Assembly (NCBI GenBank): GCA_017303675.1
Contig: JAFLBX010000001.1
Location: 1,747,970 to 1,811,969, forward strand
Reading direction: 5' to 3'
DNA length: 64,000 nucleotides
Origin: Ignavibacteria bacterium
GTDB lineage: Bacteria > Bacteroidota > Ignavibacteria > Tepidaquicellales > OLB5
How positions within the stretch are numbered: position 1 is the first letter of the stretch; every line of letters starts with the position of its first letter. This document shows, one piece after another, positions 29,991-38,134 of this stretch. The position numbers were made by a program, and so were the translations under genes. The notes below the pieces were generated by a model. That model searched no databases, was not told where the DNA came from, and was given only the letters and a program-made list of their open reading frames with translations.

Positions 29991-30365
29991 CTACTTTCTT
30001 ACCGAATGCAATTTTTTCGAAATGACCATTTTAAGCCATTTGCTGTGGGTATAAAGATGCAGCCCGAAAGCAATTATAAAAACCGAAAATAATATCAGGT
30101 GAATATTCTTCCATTGAGCTTCATTCATCTGCAGCAGGCTCCAGCCGCTTCCGCTGCCTTCAAGAAACAAAAGTTGCCCAGTTGCTATCAGCCCTATGAA
30201 TGTAATTAACGAACATATCTTGCATGTTCTTGATGCAGGTAAAATATTTTTTGCTGTAATTGAAAGATTGGATTCACCAGTTAATTCAGCTTTTTTTCTG
30301 AACTCGGATATTACATGTATTATAATTGCAGTAAGCAGAATTAAAAATACCAGCAGAAAGTACAT
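29991..30365 (-). CDS. small membrane protein, DUF4405-like
   Basis: 124 aa with three hydrophobic helices (about 1-18, 49-65 and 85-105). The segment WKNIHLILFSVFIIAFGLHLYTH, with His residues one turn apart in consecutive helices, resembles DUF4405, a family related in pattern to cytochrome b-type membrane domains. Whether it binds haem is unknown. AAGGAGA precedes the ATG. No close neighbour on the same strand. Confidence 0.65.
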   Translation of the reverse strand: MYFLLVFLILLTAIIIHVISEFRKKAELTGESNLSITAKNILPASRTCKICSLITFIGLIATGQLLFLEGSGSGWSLLQMNEAQWKNIHLILFSVFIIAFGLHLYTHSKWLKMVISKKLHSVRK

Positions 30366-30536
30366 GGTAAATCTCCTTTTTGTTTACATCATTTATCTTA
30401 GCCTTTAATATCGGGATCTTTGTTTTCCGGAGTGTATTTATCGTATCAATACAAAAATAATCAAAGGTTTAAGGGTTAGCAGTGAATAAAATTTCGTATA
30501 AAAACAGCATGCTATATATATCACCGGGTATTATGA

Positions 30537-30573
30537 TAAAAAAAAGCATAAGTTGAAAAACTTATGCTTTTTT
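30537..30573 (-). terminator. terminator downstream of the 30597 lipoprotein gene
   Basis: AAGCATAAGTT/AACTTATGCTT hairpin flanked by an A-run on one side and a T-run on the other, so it can act in both directions. The gene ending just upstream of it is on the minus strand. Confidence 0.8.
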
Positions 30574-30596
30574 AATGTGTAAATTATGATTTTGGT

Positions 30597-30965
30597 TTAA
30601 TTTGGTCTTGTCCTGAAGAAAAATCTGTCCTGAGACCAGTAAGTTGTTCCGCCAACTGTAGTACCTGCACGCCAGTAATAAAATGTGGATGGATTCAAAA
30701 TACCCGATGGCAGCTGAAATTGATTGCCTGTAACTGCAGTTGTGTAAAACGGATTTTCAAAACCCGCACTAACATCTATTTGAAGCTGGTCTGCGTTATT
30801 GTTCCATTTAAATAATGGAGCTGCAGCAACCATTGTATCGTTGTTGGCTGGTTCTACTAATCCCGGCGGTGTAACACTGATCGATTTACTGTCAGTTGCT
30901 GAATCACAGCCGGAATACAAAATAACGCAAACAAATGCGATGATAAAAAATATTAAAGCTTTCAT
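30597..30965 (-). CDS. small lipoprotein with a single fibronectin III-like domain
   Basis: 122 aa: lipoprotein signal ending in YSGC at about residue 20, then one beta-sandwich-like domain (PGLVEPANNDTM, APLFKWNNN, FYYWRAGTTVGGTTYWSQ). The pattern W-x(3)-Y/W-R with the final RFFFRT is what is seen in fibronectin type III or carbohydrate-binding-like modules of Ignavibacteria exoproteins. It stands alone, with its own terminator. Function unknown. Confidence 0.7.
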   Translation of the reverse strand: MKALIFFIIAFVCVILYSGCDSATDSKSISVTPPGLVEPANNDTMVAAAPLFKWNNNADQLQIDVSAGFENPFYTTAVTGNQFQLPSGILNPSTFYYWRAGTTVGGTTYWSQDRFFFRTRPN

Positions 30966-31159
30966 AACTTTCCCCTAAAAATTTGTATGATGCAATATAA
31001 ACTTCAAGAATTGTTTTTCAAGTGTATATGTTAAAGCACAAATTAACTTGTTATTGTTAGTGGATTTAGCTATCTAAAAGTTTTAAAAATCACAATATTT
31101 TACCTTATTATTCCATTGTTTTTTCGTAACTTGCACCATTCTATTATACAAAAATAAAC

Positions 31160-31810
31160 ATGGAAAAAATGAAAAAATTGAATTTAGCTGTATTTTTTGC
31201 AGTATTTTTAGGGTTAACTATTATTTTCAACGGTTGCGGCGAGAAAAAAGACACAAAAACTGATACTAAAACAGATACAAAGACTGATACAAAATCCCAA
31301 ACTACAGAGAAAAAGGACGAAAAGAAGAAGAAAGATTTCAAGAAATCAGACGCGCCCAAAAAAGAGCTTAAGGCTGATGTGCCGGCGGAATGGACAGAGC
31401 TTGTTTCCAAAGATGGAAAATTCCATTTCAATGCTCCTTCAAACTGGACAATCGCTTCTGATACCGAAACAAAATTTACAGCTATGAGTGAAGATAAATC
31501 AGTAGGTTTGACATTTGTAATCTTCTCAAATGATCAGATCACTTCAGATGAACTTCTTGGCCTGGCGCTGGCAGATTTTGATTTTGAACCGGATGGTGAA
31601 GCATTCGGATACACAGAAGGCAATATGGAAGGGTATATTACTGCAGCCCGCGGAAAAATTGACGGCACAGATATGATGATGTATGTTATGAGTGCGGTTG
31701 AAAACGGCGGAAAAGGGAATTATGTTCTTTACATCTTTACCCCAACCGCAAACTTTGAAAAAAATAATGCAACAATGGAAACAATTCTTTACAGCGCAAA
31801 GCTGAAATAA
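31160..31810 (+). CDS. lipoprotein with KTDT repeats and a PsbP/DcrB-like domain
   Basis: 216 aa; the ATG at 31160 or the one at 31169 could be used. After the lipobox (FNGC, about residue 26) comes a low-complexity linker with four Lys-Thr-Asp-Thr repeats and then a Lys/Glu-rich stretch to about residue 70. The globular part (75-216) reads WTELVSKDGKFHFNAPSNWTI, like the start of PsbP/DcrB-type domains, and is beta-rich. The linker would lift the domain off the membrane. Function unknown. Confidence 0.75.
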   Translation: MEKMKKLNLAVFFAVFLGLTIIFNGCGEKKDTKTDTKTDTKTDTKSQTTEKKDEKKKKDFKKSDAPKKELKADVPAEWTELVSKDGKFHFNAPSNWTIASDTETKFTAMSEDKSVGLTFVIFSNDQITSDELLGLALADFDFEPDGEAFGYTEGNMEGYITAARGKIDGTDMMMYVMSAVENGGKGNYVLYIFTPTANFEKNNATMETILYSAKLK

Positions 31811-31832
31811 AAATCAATTTTTATTTATTCTC

Positions 31833-31860
31833 AAAAAGCGGTCAATTGACCGCTTTTTTT
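31833..31860 (+). terminator. intrinsic terminator
   Basis: AAAAAGCGGTCAATTGACCGCTTTTTTT: a perfect stem with a strong T-run ends the 31160 gene. Confidence 0.92.
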
Positions 31861-32015
31861 ATTTCTTATTTTTGTAATTGAGCTGTAATATAAATATCAT
31901 TGCTGCGTATGTCCCAAATCATATTAAACAGCAATTTTTTGATATATCTTTAGATAAGGAATATTGGATTTTCTTCCGAACTATTTTTTGCTGCTAAATT
32001 AAAACAGAGAATATT

Positions 32016-32399
32016 ATGAAAAACGTAATTTTTCTTTTTATAACATTTTTTAGCTGTACTCTCTTTATCAACGAACTTTACTCGCAAACAACCTGCAGTT
32101 TTTGCGGAGGGACGGGAACAGTTAATTGTATCAGCTGCGGAGGTTATGGTAATTACAACTGCAATCAATGCGGCGGAAATGGCGGTAAATGGGAAAGATG
32201 TACACAGTATAACTGCAATGGCGGTGTAGCAACATTGGATGATGGTACTACCGTAACATGCCAGGGCTGCCAGGGTAGGGGTGAAGTTTGGCATTCATGT
32301 TATAACCCGAACTGTAATGGGGGAACAGTTAGCTGTAATTTTTGCGGCAACAAAGGCAGAAAAACATGTGGTACCTGCGGAGGTGACGGCATACAGTAA
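32016..32399 (+). CDS. exported protein made of DnaJ-type CxxCxGxG zinc-finger repeats
   Basis: 127 aa: a signal peptide (about 1-24, FINELYSQ at the end) followed directly by Cys-rich repeats. Six CxxCxGxG-like units are visible (CSFCGGTG, CISCGGYG, CNQCGGNG, CQGCQGRG, CNFCGNKG, CGTCGGDG), plus two CxxxxCNGG variants. This is the arrangement of the DnaJ central zinc domain, but there is no J domain or substrate-binding domain, and the signal peptide sends it out of the cytoplasm. In DnaJ these repeats bind two zinc ions and take part in disulfide chemistry. Here a periplasmic or outer-membrane role is inferred. Confidence 0.8.
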   Translation: MKNVIFLFITFFSCTLFINELYSQTTCSFCGGTGTVNCISCGGYGNYNCNQCGGNGGKWERCTQYNCNGGVATLDDGTTVTCQGCQGRGEVWHSCYNPNCNGGTVSCNFCGNKGRKTCGTCGGDGIQ

Positions 32400-32426
32400 A
32401 GTATAATATATGATATACTTTTTTAT

Positions 32427-32456
32427 AAGGGAAACATTTCTGTTTCCCTTTTTTTA
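32427..32456 (+). terminator. intrinsic terminator
   Basis: AAGGGAAACA/TGTTTCCCTT stem with loop TTTC and a T-run, directly after the zinc-finger gene. Confidence 0.9.
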
Positions 32457-32470
32457 TTATTTAAAAATTA

Positions 32471-32478
32471 TATCTTTG
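32471..32478 (+). promoter_or_regulatory. Bacteroidota-type -7 promoter element (TATCTTTG)
   Basis: An exact TAnnTTTG match 32 nt before the ATG at 32510, just downstream of the previous terminator. Confidence 0.5.
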
Positions 32479-32509
32479 TAGCGAAAATCTAAAAAATAAA
32501 CAAATTAGA

Positions 32510-33004
32510 ATGAAAAACGATCCCGGTTTTGATGTTGATAAAGCAAACCGCTGGTTTGGAGCGGAGTTTAATAACGGTATTTTCCCTTTGCTTTTAAAAG
32601 AGAACAGAACAGATGAAGAAACTGAAAAAATGATACAAATGGCTTTTGCCTCAACTTTACATTGGAGTGAATTCAGCGGCTGCAGGTATGCAAACAAAGT
32701 AAGGGGCATAAATATGATAGCTGCTGCTTTTGCATTTGCAGGCAGAAAAGAAAGCGCTTTATTTTACGCATCAAAAAATCACGATATGGTAGTTAATAAT
32801 CCCGGTGAAGTTGAAGATTTTGATGTTTCTTTTATGCTCATGCAATATTCACGTGCTTTAGCGCTTAACGGAATGACGGGCGATGCCAGGAAAAAATATG
32901 ATGAGTGTGTTGAATCCATAAATAAAATATCAGATCCTGAAGATAAAAAAATTGTTATAGGTGATCTTAATTCCGGTCCCTGGTACGGCTTAGACCGAAC
33001 ATAA
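32510..33004 (+). CDS. hypothetical protein, helical, TPR-like
   Basis: 164 aa, no signal peptide, mostly predicted helix. The middle segment (GINMIAAAFAFAGRKESALFYASKNHDM, then FMLMQYSRALALNGMTGDARKKYDEC) has the Ala/Gly spacing of two or three TPR-like helix pairs. I do not recognise the family. It lies between its own promoter and the cysteine-synthase-family gene 77 nt downstream. Confidence 0.6.
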   Translation: MKNDPGFDVDKANRWFGAEFNNGIFPLLLKENRTDEETEKMIQMAFASTLHWSEFSGCRYANKVRGINMIAAAFAFAGRKESALFYASKNHDMVVNNPGEVEDFDVSFMLMQYSRALALNGMTGDARKKYDECVESINKISDPEDKKIVIGDLNSGPWYGLDRT

Positions 33005-33081
33005 ATTTCATTAAAAAGTATATATTATAATTTAATTAATAATTTTATATTGTAAAATAAAGAAAATTAATATTTTGCAAT

Positions 33082-34173
33082 ATGGAGCATTTTACTGAAA
33101 AAATTGTACACCCCTTGCCTAAAAAGTTCAAAGGACTTAAGAACCTCATCGGTAATACACCTCTTTTAGAGATAAGCTTTTTATACAAAGGAAAGCCGAG
33201 AAGAATATTTGCCAAGTCTGAAAATCTGAATATGACTGGCAGTATTAAAGACAGAATGGCTCTTCATATTCTAAAGAAGGCTTATGAACAGGGCACAATT
33301 AAACCCGGTGATATGATAGTTGAAGCCACAAGCGGGAACACAGGAATATCTTTTTCTGCTATCGGGAGAGCTTTAGGGCACCCGGTCTCAATTTTTATGC
33401 CTGACTGGATGTCCAGGGAACGAGTTGACCTTATTTCCAGTATGGGCGCAAAAATTCACCCGGTAACAAGGGAACAGGGCGGCTTCCTTGGAAGCATTAA
33501 AATGACTGAAGAGCTTGCCCGGCAAAATGAAAATGTCTTTTTACCATGTCAGTTCTCAAATTATTCTAATTGCGAGGCTCATTATGAAAATACAGGACCC
33601 GAATTGTGGTGGCAGCTTAGGTTCCGTTCTTTAAAACCGGACGCTTTCTGCGCAGGTGTTGGAACCGGAGGTACAATTATGGGAGTTGGTAAAAGGCTGA
33701 AAGAGCTGCACCCCTCAGTGAAAATCCACCCGATTGAACCGGCTGAATCACCAACACTAACCACCGGTCATAAGGTCGGGTCGCACAGGATACAGGGTAT
33801 TTCTGATGAGTTTATTCCGGAAATTATGGAGCTGGATAAAACAGATAGTGTGATACCGGTGCATGATGGTGATGCAATTATAATGGCTCAGAAACTCTCT
33901 GCGGAGCTTGGACTTGCAGTGGGAATTTCTTCAGGAGCAAACTTCATCGGGGCATTAATAGCACAGAATGAGCTTGGTGATGAATCTGTTATTGTAACAG
34001 TATTCCCTGATTCCAATAAAAAATATCTTAGTACAGATCTCCTGAGGGATGAGCCTGTAAAGGATGGTTATTTATCAGTTGATGTTGAGCTTGAGCATTT
34101 TCATGCAATGAAAAGGGTATGTAATACCTGCTGTGACTATGATGAGTGCGAACAGAAAATATATGCAAAATAA
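33082..34173 (+). CDS. PLP-dependent cysteine synthase family protein with Cys-rich C-terminal tail
   Basis: 363 aa, fold type II PLP enzyme of the CysK/CysM/CBS group. Lys56 in TGSIKDRMA is the Schiff-base lysine, TSGNTG (83-88) binds the substrate carboxylate, and GTGGT contacts the PLP phosphate. The core matches O-acetylserine sulfhydrylase in length up to about residue 335. It is followed by a short tail with [10 protein letters not shown] (Cys347, 350, 351, 356) near the C-terminus, not part of the usual fold. The reaction is probably beta-replacement giving cysteine; a role in cystathionine formation cannot be excluded. Confidence 0.88.
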   Translation: MEHFTEKIVHPLPKKFKGLKNLIGNTPLLEISFLYKGKPRRIFAKSENLNMTGSIKDRMALHILKKAYEQGTIKPGDMIVEATSGNTGISFSAIGRALGHPVSIFMPDWMSRERVDLISSMGAKIHPVTREQGGFLGSIKMTEELARQNENVFLPCQFSNYSNCEAHYENTGPELWWQLRFRSLKPDAFCAGVGTGGTIMGVGKRLKELHPSVKIHPIEPAESPTLTTGHKVGSHRIQGISDEFIPEIMELDKTDSVIPVHDGDAIIMAQKLSAELGLAVGISSGANFIGALIAQNELGDESVIVTVFPDSNKKYLSTDLLRDEPVKDGYLSVDVELEHFHAMKRVCNTCCDYDECEQKIYAK

Positions 34174-34200
34174 TATAAGTATCTGCTGATTAAATATTGA

Positions 34201-37200
34201 TTATCCTGTGATAATTTTTTTTAATTTTGAAGAAATTTTTTCAGGAAGGGTTTCATCATATTCTTTTTTATAGAATTTTACAAGCTGGTTATAACGAATC
34301 ATTGCGATTTGCGGTTTATCCAGCTTTATCATGGAGTTTATTATATATTCATAACAAACAATGTTAAGCGGGTCATATTTAAGCAGGTACTCAGAATAAT
34401 GCATCGCCTTATTGTATTCACCTTTTTCATACAGTTTTTTTATCAGTTCTTCGCTTATTGAAATAAACTCAGTCCTGTATTTAGTTCTCAATTCTTCGCA
34501 CCATGTTTCATAATTTCCGTCCATAAAGTCACCTTTGTAAAGTTCAATAGCTTTTTCCATCATCTGCAATTTCTCAGAAGGGTCCTTGATTACCGGGAGT
34601 TTTTTGGCGATCTTTTCAAATTCTACCGAATCAATATAAATTATAAAATCATTGCTGAATTGAAGCTGTTTATCCTCATAGCTTATCAGCGAAGGGATAA
34701 GTTTTATATCATCAATGTTCTTTTGCTTTCCTTTTTTTTCACTTTTATCCTTTTCAGTTTCCCTCGAAGTTCCTTCTGCAAAAGCTGTTTTGAACAGGTT
34801 CCTGAACTTTGATATCATCTGGTGAAAGATATTTTCTGCGCTCTCAGCCGGAGTTTCAGGGTAGAAAATATCAATGATCTTATCCTTAGAAAGTGTCATC
34901 CTTGCAGAAACAAGCAGGTAAATAAAAATTAATTTCCATTTTTTCTTTCCCCATGCAGAATCATCCTGCTGCCTTCCGCGGATCCTTACCTCATTTTTAC
35001 CGAAGAGTATTAAATGAATATCATTGAATGATTCCAGCTTTTCCTCAAATCTCTGCCTGCATTCGTCTGAAATCCAGTCAGCTTTGTTCTTTTCAGCTGC
35101 GGAATTAATGATCTCTTTCACAAACCTGTTGTTTATCCTGTTAGCCAGGGCAAAGTCAAATAATTCCCTCTCATGCAGTATCTCCCGCTGCAAAAAAGCG
35201 CTGTATTCCTTTTCAGAAGATACAGTGAGTACTTCTTTCAAGAACTGAAATGATTTTAATAAATTGCCTGATTTTTTGTAAAAATCCGCCAAATGGAAAG
35301 CAGTTTGTACCCTGCTGTAGATCATTTTCTGTTCTTCATAATAATTATAAGCTTTCAGCAGCACTTCTTCTATTTCTGAAACAGCAGAGGTTCTTTTGAT
35401 AAGTAGCGCTTTTGATACTGCGAACTGAATTTTTTCATATTCACTGTTCTCATTAATATACCTGAATGCCATATCATAGTATTCATCTGCCTTGTTCAGC
35501 TTATCAAGCCAATAGTAGCTGTCTCCAATCAGCGAATAGCTTAAAAAAATATAATATTTATGGTTTATCTCTGAAGCTATCCTGTTCATTTCAACAAGCA
35601 TTTTAATGCTGTCTTCATAATCTCCGAACTCAAACTTAAAAGCCTGCTTTGCAAGCAAAAAGGTTATTCTGAAAATAGGAATTGATATTTGCCTGCTTAT
35701 TTCACCGGCTTCATCCAGAAATATTAAAGCTTTATCGAATTTTGCAGAATGAGAATATAATAGCACCAGGTTGCATAATGATTCATACCGGGAACTTAGT
35801 TTTTTTGAGCTGCCGGCTACCTTCTCATAATATGATATGGATTTTGAATAATCACCTTTTATCAGGAATATGTGTCCGTAAAGATTGAATATTTCTAGTT
35901 TCAGATCAGCGTTATATGCTGAGTTTACCATTTCTTTTTCTGCAAGCATTAAGGCTTCATTCAGTAGTTTTAATGCTTTATCATAAAGTGAATTCTGGTA
36001 GAAAGTATATGCTTTCAGATATAAAAGCTTAGCTTTGTTTAATCCTTCTGTTTTTATCTTCTCAGCCTGGCTAAGCACGTTCACTGCCTCAGTAATTTTT
36101 CCCAGGCTAATCAGGTTCCTTGCCTTCGAAATTATACTGATTACATAATAAGCGTCATCTTTGTTTTGGCGGCTTAAAGTTATTGCCTTATCAAGAATTG
36201 GCAGTGATTCTTCTATGCTTCCCATAAAAAACTTTAGCAGAAGCGCTTTGTAGTAATATATCCTGTGATCATCATTTATTCCGCTGTTTTCAGCCTTTTC
36301 TATCCAGCTCCATAAAATATCAAAATTACCTGAATCAAAATAGTCCTGGAATTTTTTGTTAATAAGTCCCGTAGCTGCTTTTATTTCACCCGCTTCAAAA
36401 AGATAGTTGATAGCTGGCGCGAATTCATTGAGCGAAGTGTAATATTCAGCTGCATTTTTTAGGAATGCCTGTATTTCTGCGCTGCTTTTAGTTTCTTTGA
36501 TCTTAACATTCAGGAATTTTTTGAATAAGCCCTGGTAACAGTACCTTGATTCCGATATATGAGGCTGATTTTGGAGAACCTGTATAAAAATATTTTTTTG
36601 AAGTAGCCTGTTTATTATCGCCTGGCTATCATTGGATTTAAAAAGAACGTTGCACTGTTTAACGGTAAAATTTTCTAGCAGGGAAGTATATAAAATGAAT
36701 TCTTTAATTTCTTCTTCAAGCTCATTAAAAATATCTTCAGTGAAGTAATTGAATATATCATCAACTATTACCAGCTTATCCAGCTGCAGCTTTGTGAAAT
36801 GTTCTCCGTGGCTTTGCAGAATAAGGTGCAGCCCGGTTATCCAGCCTTCAAATGCTTTTGTAAGAAGATTAATATCCTTTTCGCTGCTGTCAATTCTGTA
36901 AAGCTCTCTTACTAATTTAGCTGTTTCTTTGGTGCTGAATGCAAGTTCAGCTGTTTCTATCTTTAATATATTCTGTTTTGCAAGCAGTAAGCTCTGGCTG
37001 AAAGCAGGAATATTTCTGGAAGTAATAACAAAATGTATGTTCCGGGGAATATTTTCAAATAATTTTTTAAATGCTGGCTTAACCCAGCCGGGATCTTCCA
37101 GGTTACCGGGCTCATCAAGCACTATCACAAGGTCATCATCAAAGCCCTGATGCAGCTCATTGATAAAAGTCGAAGTAATATCTTCAATAATTTTTTCCTG

Positions 37201-37536
37201 TTTAGAGCTGAACTCAAATTTATCCCTGTAATCATCAATTAACAGCATAGTAGGGTTTCCAAAATCTGATCTCACCTTTTTAATTGAATGTATAAGGTAA
37301 TTCATAAATATATAAAAATTACTCATATCCCGGTGAATATTCAGCCAGGAGTAGCTCATACCTGAAAAAGCTAAATATTGCTGAATTAGTATGGTTTTAC
37401 CGTATCCTGCCGGGGCATTTATCAATATCAGCCCTTTATTAATATTATCATGTATCTTATCAATTAATTTTTCCCGTTTAATGGTTTTTATGGGAAATTT
37501 GTACGGTAATATCCGGGATTGAAAAATATTTTCCAA
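34201..37536 (-). CDS. large STAND-type transcriptional regulator: P-loop NTPase, TPR region, winged helix, BTAD
   Basis: 1111 aa. The N-terminal NTPase has Walker A APAGYGKT (41-48) and Walker B-like LVIVLDEP (about 140-147), in the MalT/LuxR-STAND style. The middle (about 380-800) is made of TPR-like helical repeats. A winged-helix DNA-binding region (about 865-950, WGKKKWKLIFIYLL) and a bacterial transcriptional activator domain (about 970-1111, YKGDFMDG...W, ALxxYxxxL-type helices) close the protein, as in SARP-family activators. Such proteins bind DNA after ligand-driven oligomerisation. It is convergent with the enzyme gene at 33082 and divergent from the sorting-domain gene at 37690. 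Its target is not known. Confidence 0.85.
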   Translation of the reverse strand: MENIFQSRILPYKFPIKTIKREKLIDKIHDNINKGLILINAPAGYGKTILIQQYLAFSGMSYSWLNIHRDMSNFYIFMNYLIHSIKKVRSDFGNPTMLLIDDYRDKFEFSSKQEKIIEDITSTFINELHQGFDDDLVIVLDEPGNLEDPGWVKPAFKKLFENIPRNIHFVITSRNIPAFSQSLLLAKQNILKIETAELAFSTKETAKLVRELYRIDSSEKDINLLTKAFEGWITGLHLILQSHGEHFTKLQLDKLVIVDDIFNYFTEDIFNELEEEIKEFILYTSLLENFTVKQCNVLFKSNDSQAIINRLLQKNIFIQVLQNQPHISESRYCYQGLFKKFLNVKIKETKSSAEIQAFLKNAAEYYTSLNEFAPAINYLFEAGEIKAATGLINKKFQDYFDSGNFDILWSWIEKAENSGINDDHRIYYYKALLLKFFMGSIEESLPILDKAITLSRQNKDDAYYVISIISKARNLISLGKITEAVNVLSQAEKIKTEGLNKAKLLYLKAYTFYQNSLYDKALKLLNEALMLAEKEMVNSAYNADLKLEIFNLYGHIFLIKGDYSKSISYYEKVAGSSKKLSSRYESLCNLVLLYSHSAKFDKALIFLDEAGEISRQISIPIFRITFLLAKQAFKFEFGDYEDSIKMLVEMNRIASEINHKYYIFLSYSLIGDSYYWLDKLNKADEYYDMAFRYINENSEYEKIQFAVSKALLIKRTSAVSEIEEVLLKAYNYYEEQKMIYSRVQTAFHLADFYKKSGNLLKSFQFLKEVLTVSSEKEYSAFLQREILHERELFDFALANRINNRFVKEIINSAAEKNKADWISDECRQRFEEKLESFNDIHLILFGKNEVRIRGRQQDDSAWGKKKWKLIFIYLLVSARMTLSKDKIIDIFYPETPAESAENIFHQMISKFRNLFKTAFAEGTSRETEKDKSEKKGKQKNIDDIKLIPSLISYEDKQLQFSNDFIIYIDSVEFEKIAKKLPVIKDPSEKLQMMEKAIELYKGDFMDGNYETWCEELRTKYRTEFISISEELIKKLYEKGEYNKAMHYSEYLLKYDPLNIVCYEYIINSMIKLDKPQIAMIRYNQLVKFYKKEYDETLPEKISSKLKKIITG

Positions 37537-37689
37537 TTAATTTTTATTGTTTTGGTGATAAATAAATTTAAGAAGATAAAAATCTTAATGAAATACCTTA
37601 TATCCTTAAATCACGGTATATAAACAGGTAAGGTTTGAGGTAAGAGATAAAAATATATTTGTATTAATTATTAATCAATCATTTATAAC

Positions 37690-38010
37690 ATGTACAATTT
37701 ATTGCATTCCGAAAGAAATTTTGAAAAAAATGCCGTTTACCCTGAAAATTATAAATTATACCAGAATTTTCCGCAATCATTTTATAAAACAACCAGAATA
37801 GCTTTTGATATACCTTCAGTAAGTAATGTAAGAATAGTTATTTACGATGTATTTGGCCAGGATAAAGAAGAACTATGCAATACTGAACTGAAAGCAGGCA
37901 GCTATGAAATAAAATGGAATGCTTCCGCTCTGAAAGCCGGCGTTTACTATTATAAATTGTTCGCAGGTGATTTTGTTGATGTAAAAAAGATACTTTTAAT
38001 TAAAAACTAA
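37690..38010 (+). CDS. orphan T9SS sorting-domain protein without cargo or signal peptide
   Basis: 106 aa that consist almost entirely of a T9SS type A sorting domain: YKLYQNFPQSFYKTTRIAFD replaces the usual YQNYPNPFNPVTKI region, then IVIYDVFGQ, LKAGSYEIKWNAS, LKAGVYYYKLFAGDF and the terminal KKILLIKN. There is no signal peptide, so it cannot reach the T9SS by the Sec route as written. The core proline-rich motif is degraded (NPFNP to QSFYK). It is most likely a remnant of a larger cargo gene; a small regulatory or adaptor protein is a weaker option. Confidence 0.6.
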   Translation: MYNLLHSERNFEKNAVYPENYKLYQNFPQSFYKTTRIAFDIPSVSNVRIVIYDVFGQDKEELCNTELKAGSYEIKWNASALKAGVYYYKLFAGDFVDVKKILLIKN

Positions 38011-38071
38011 CTGAATAACTTATTTTATTTTAAATATTTTAATAACATATTAAACAATAAGGGAGTTTTGT

Positions 38072-38134
38072 ATGTTTCATAATCATATAGAATTGTATGT
38101 TTTAATATTCATTAGAAACACGGGAAAACGTTGA
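38072..38134 (+). CDS. 20-codon upstream ORF overlapping the next start
   Basis: ATG at 38072 with GGGAG seven nt upstream opens a 20-aa frame ending in TGA at 38132-38134, which overlaps the TTG start (38131) of the SBBP protein by 4 nt. The peptide is hydrophobic in the middle and ends RNTGKR. The TTG itself has no good ribosome binding site, so translation could be coupled through this small frame. Only its position and Shine-Dalgarno sequence support it. Confidence 0.35.
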   Translation: MFHNHIELYVLIFIRNTGKR

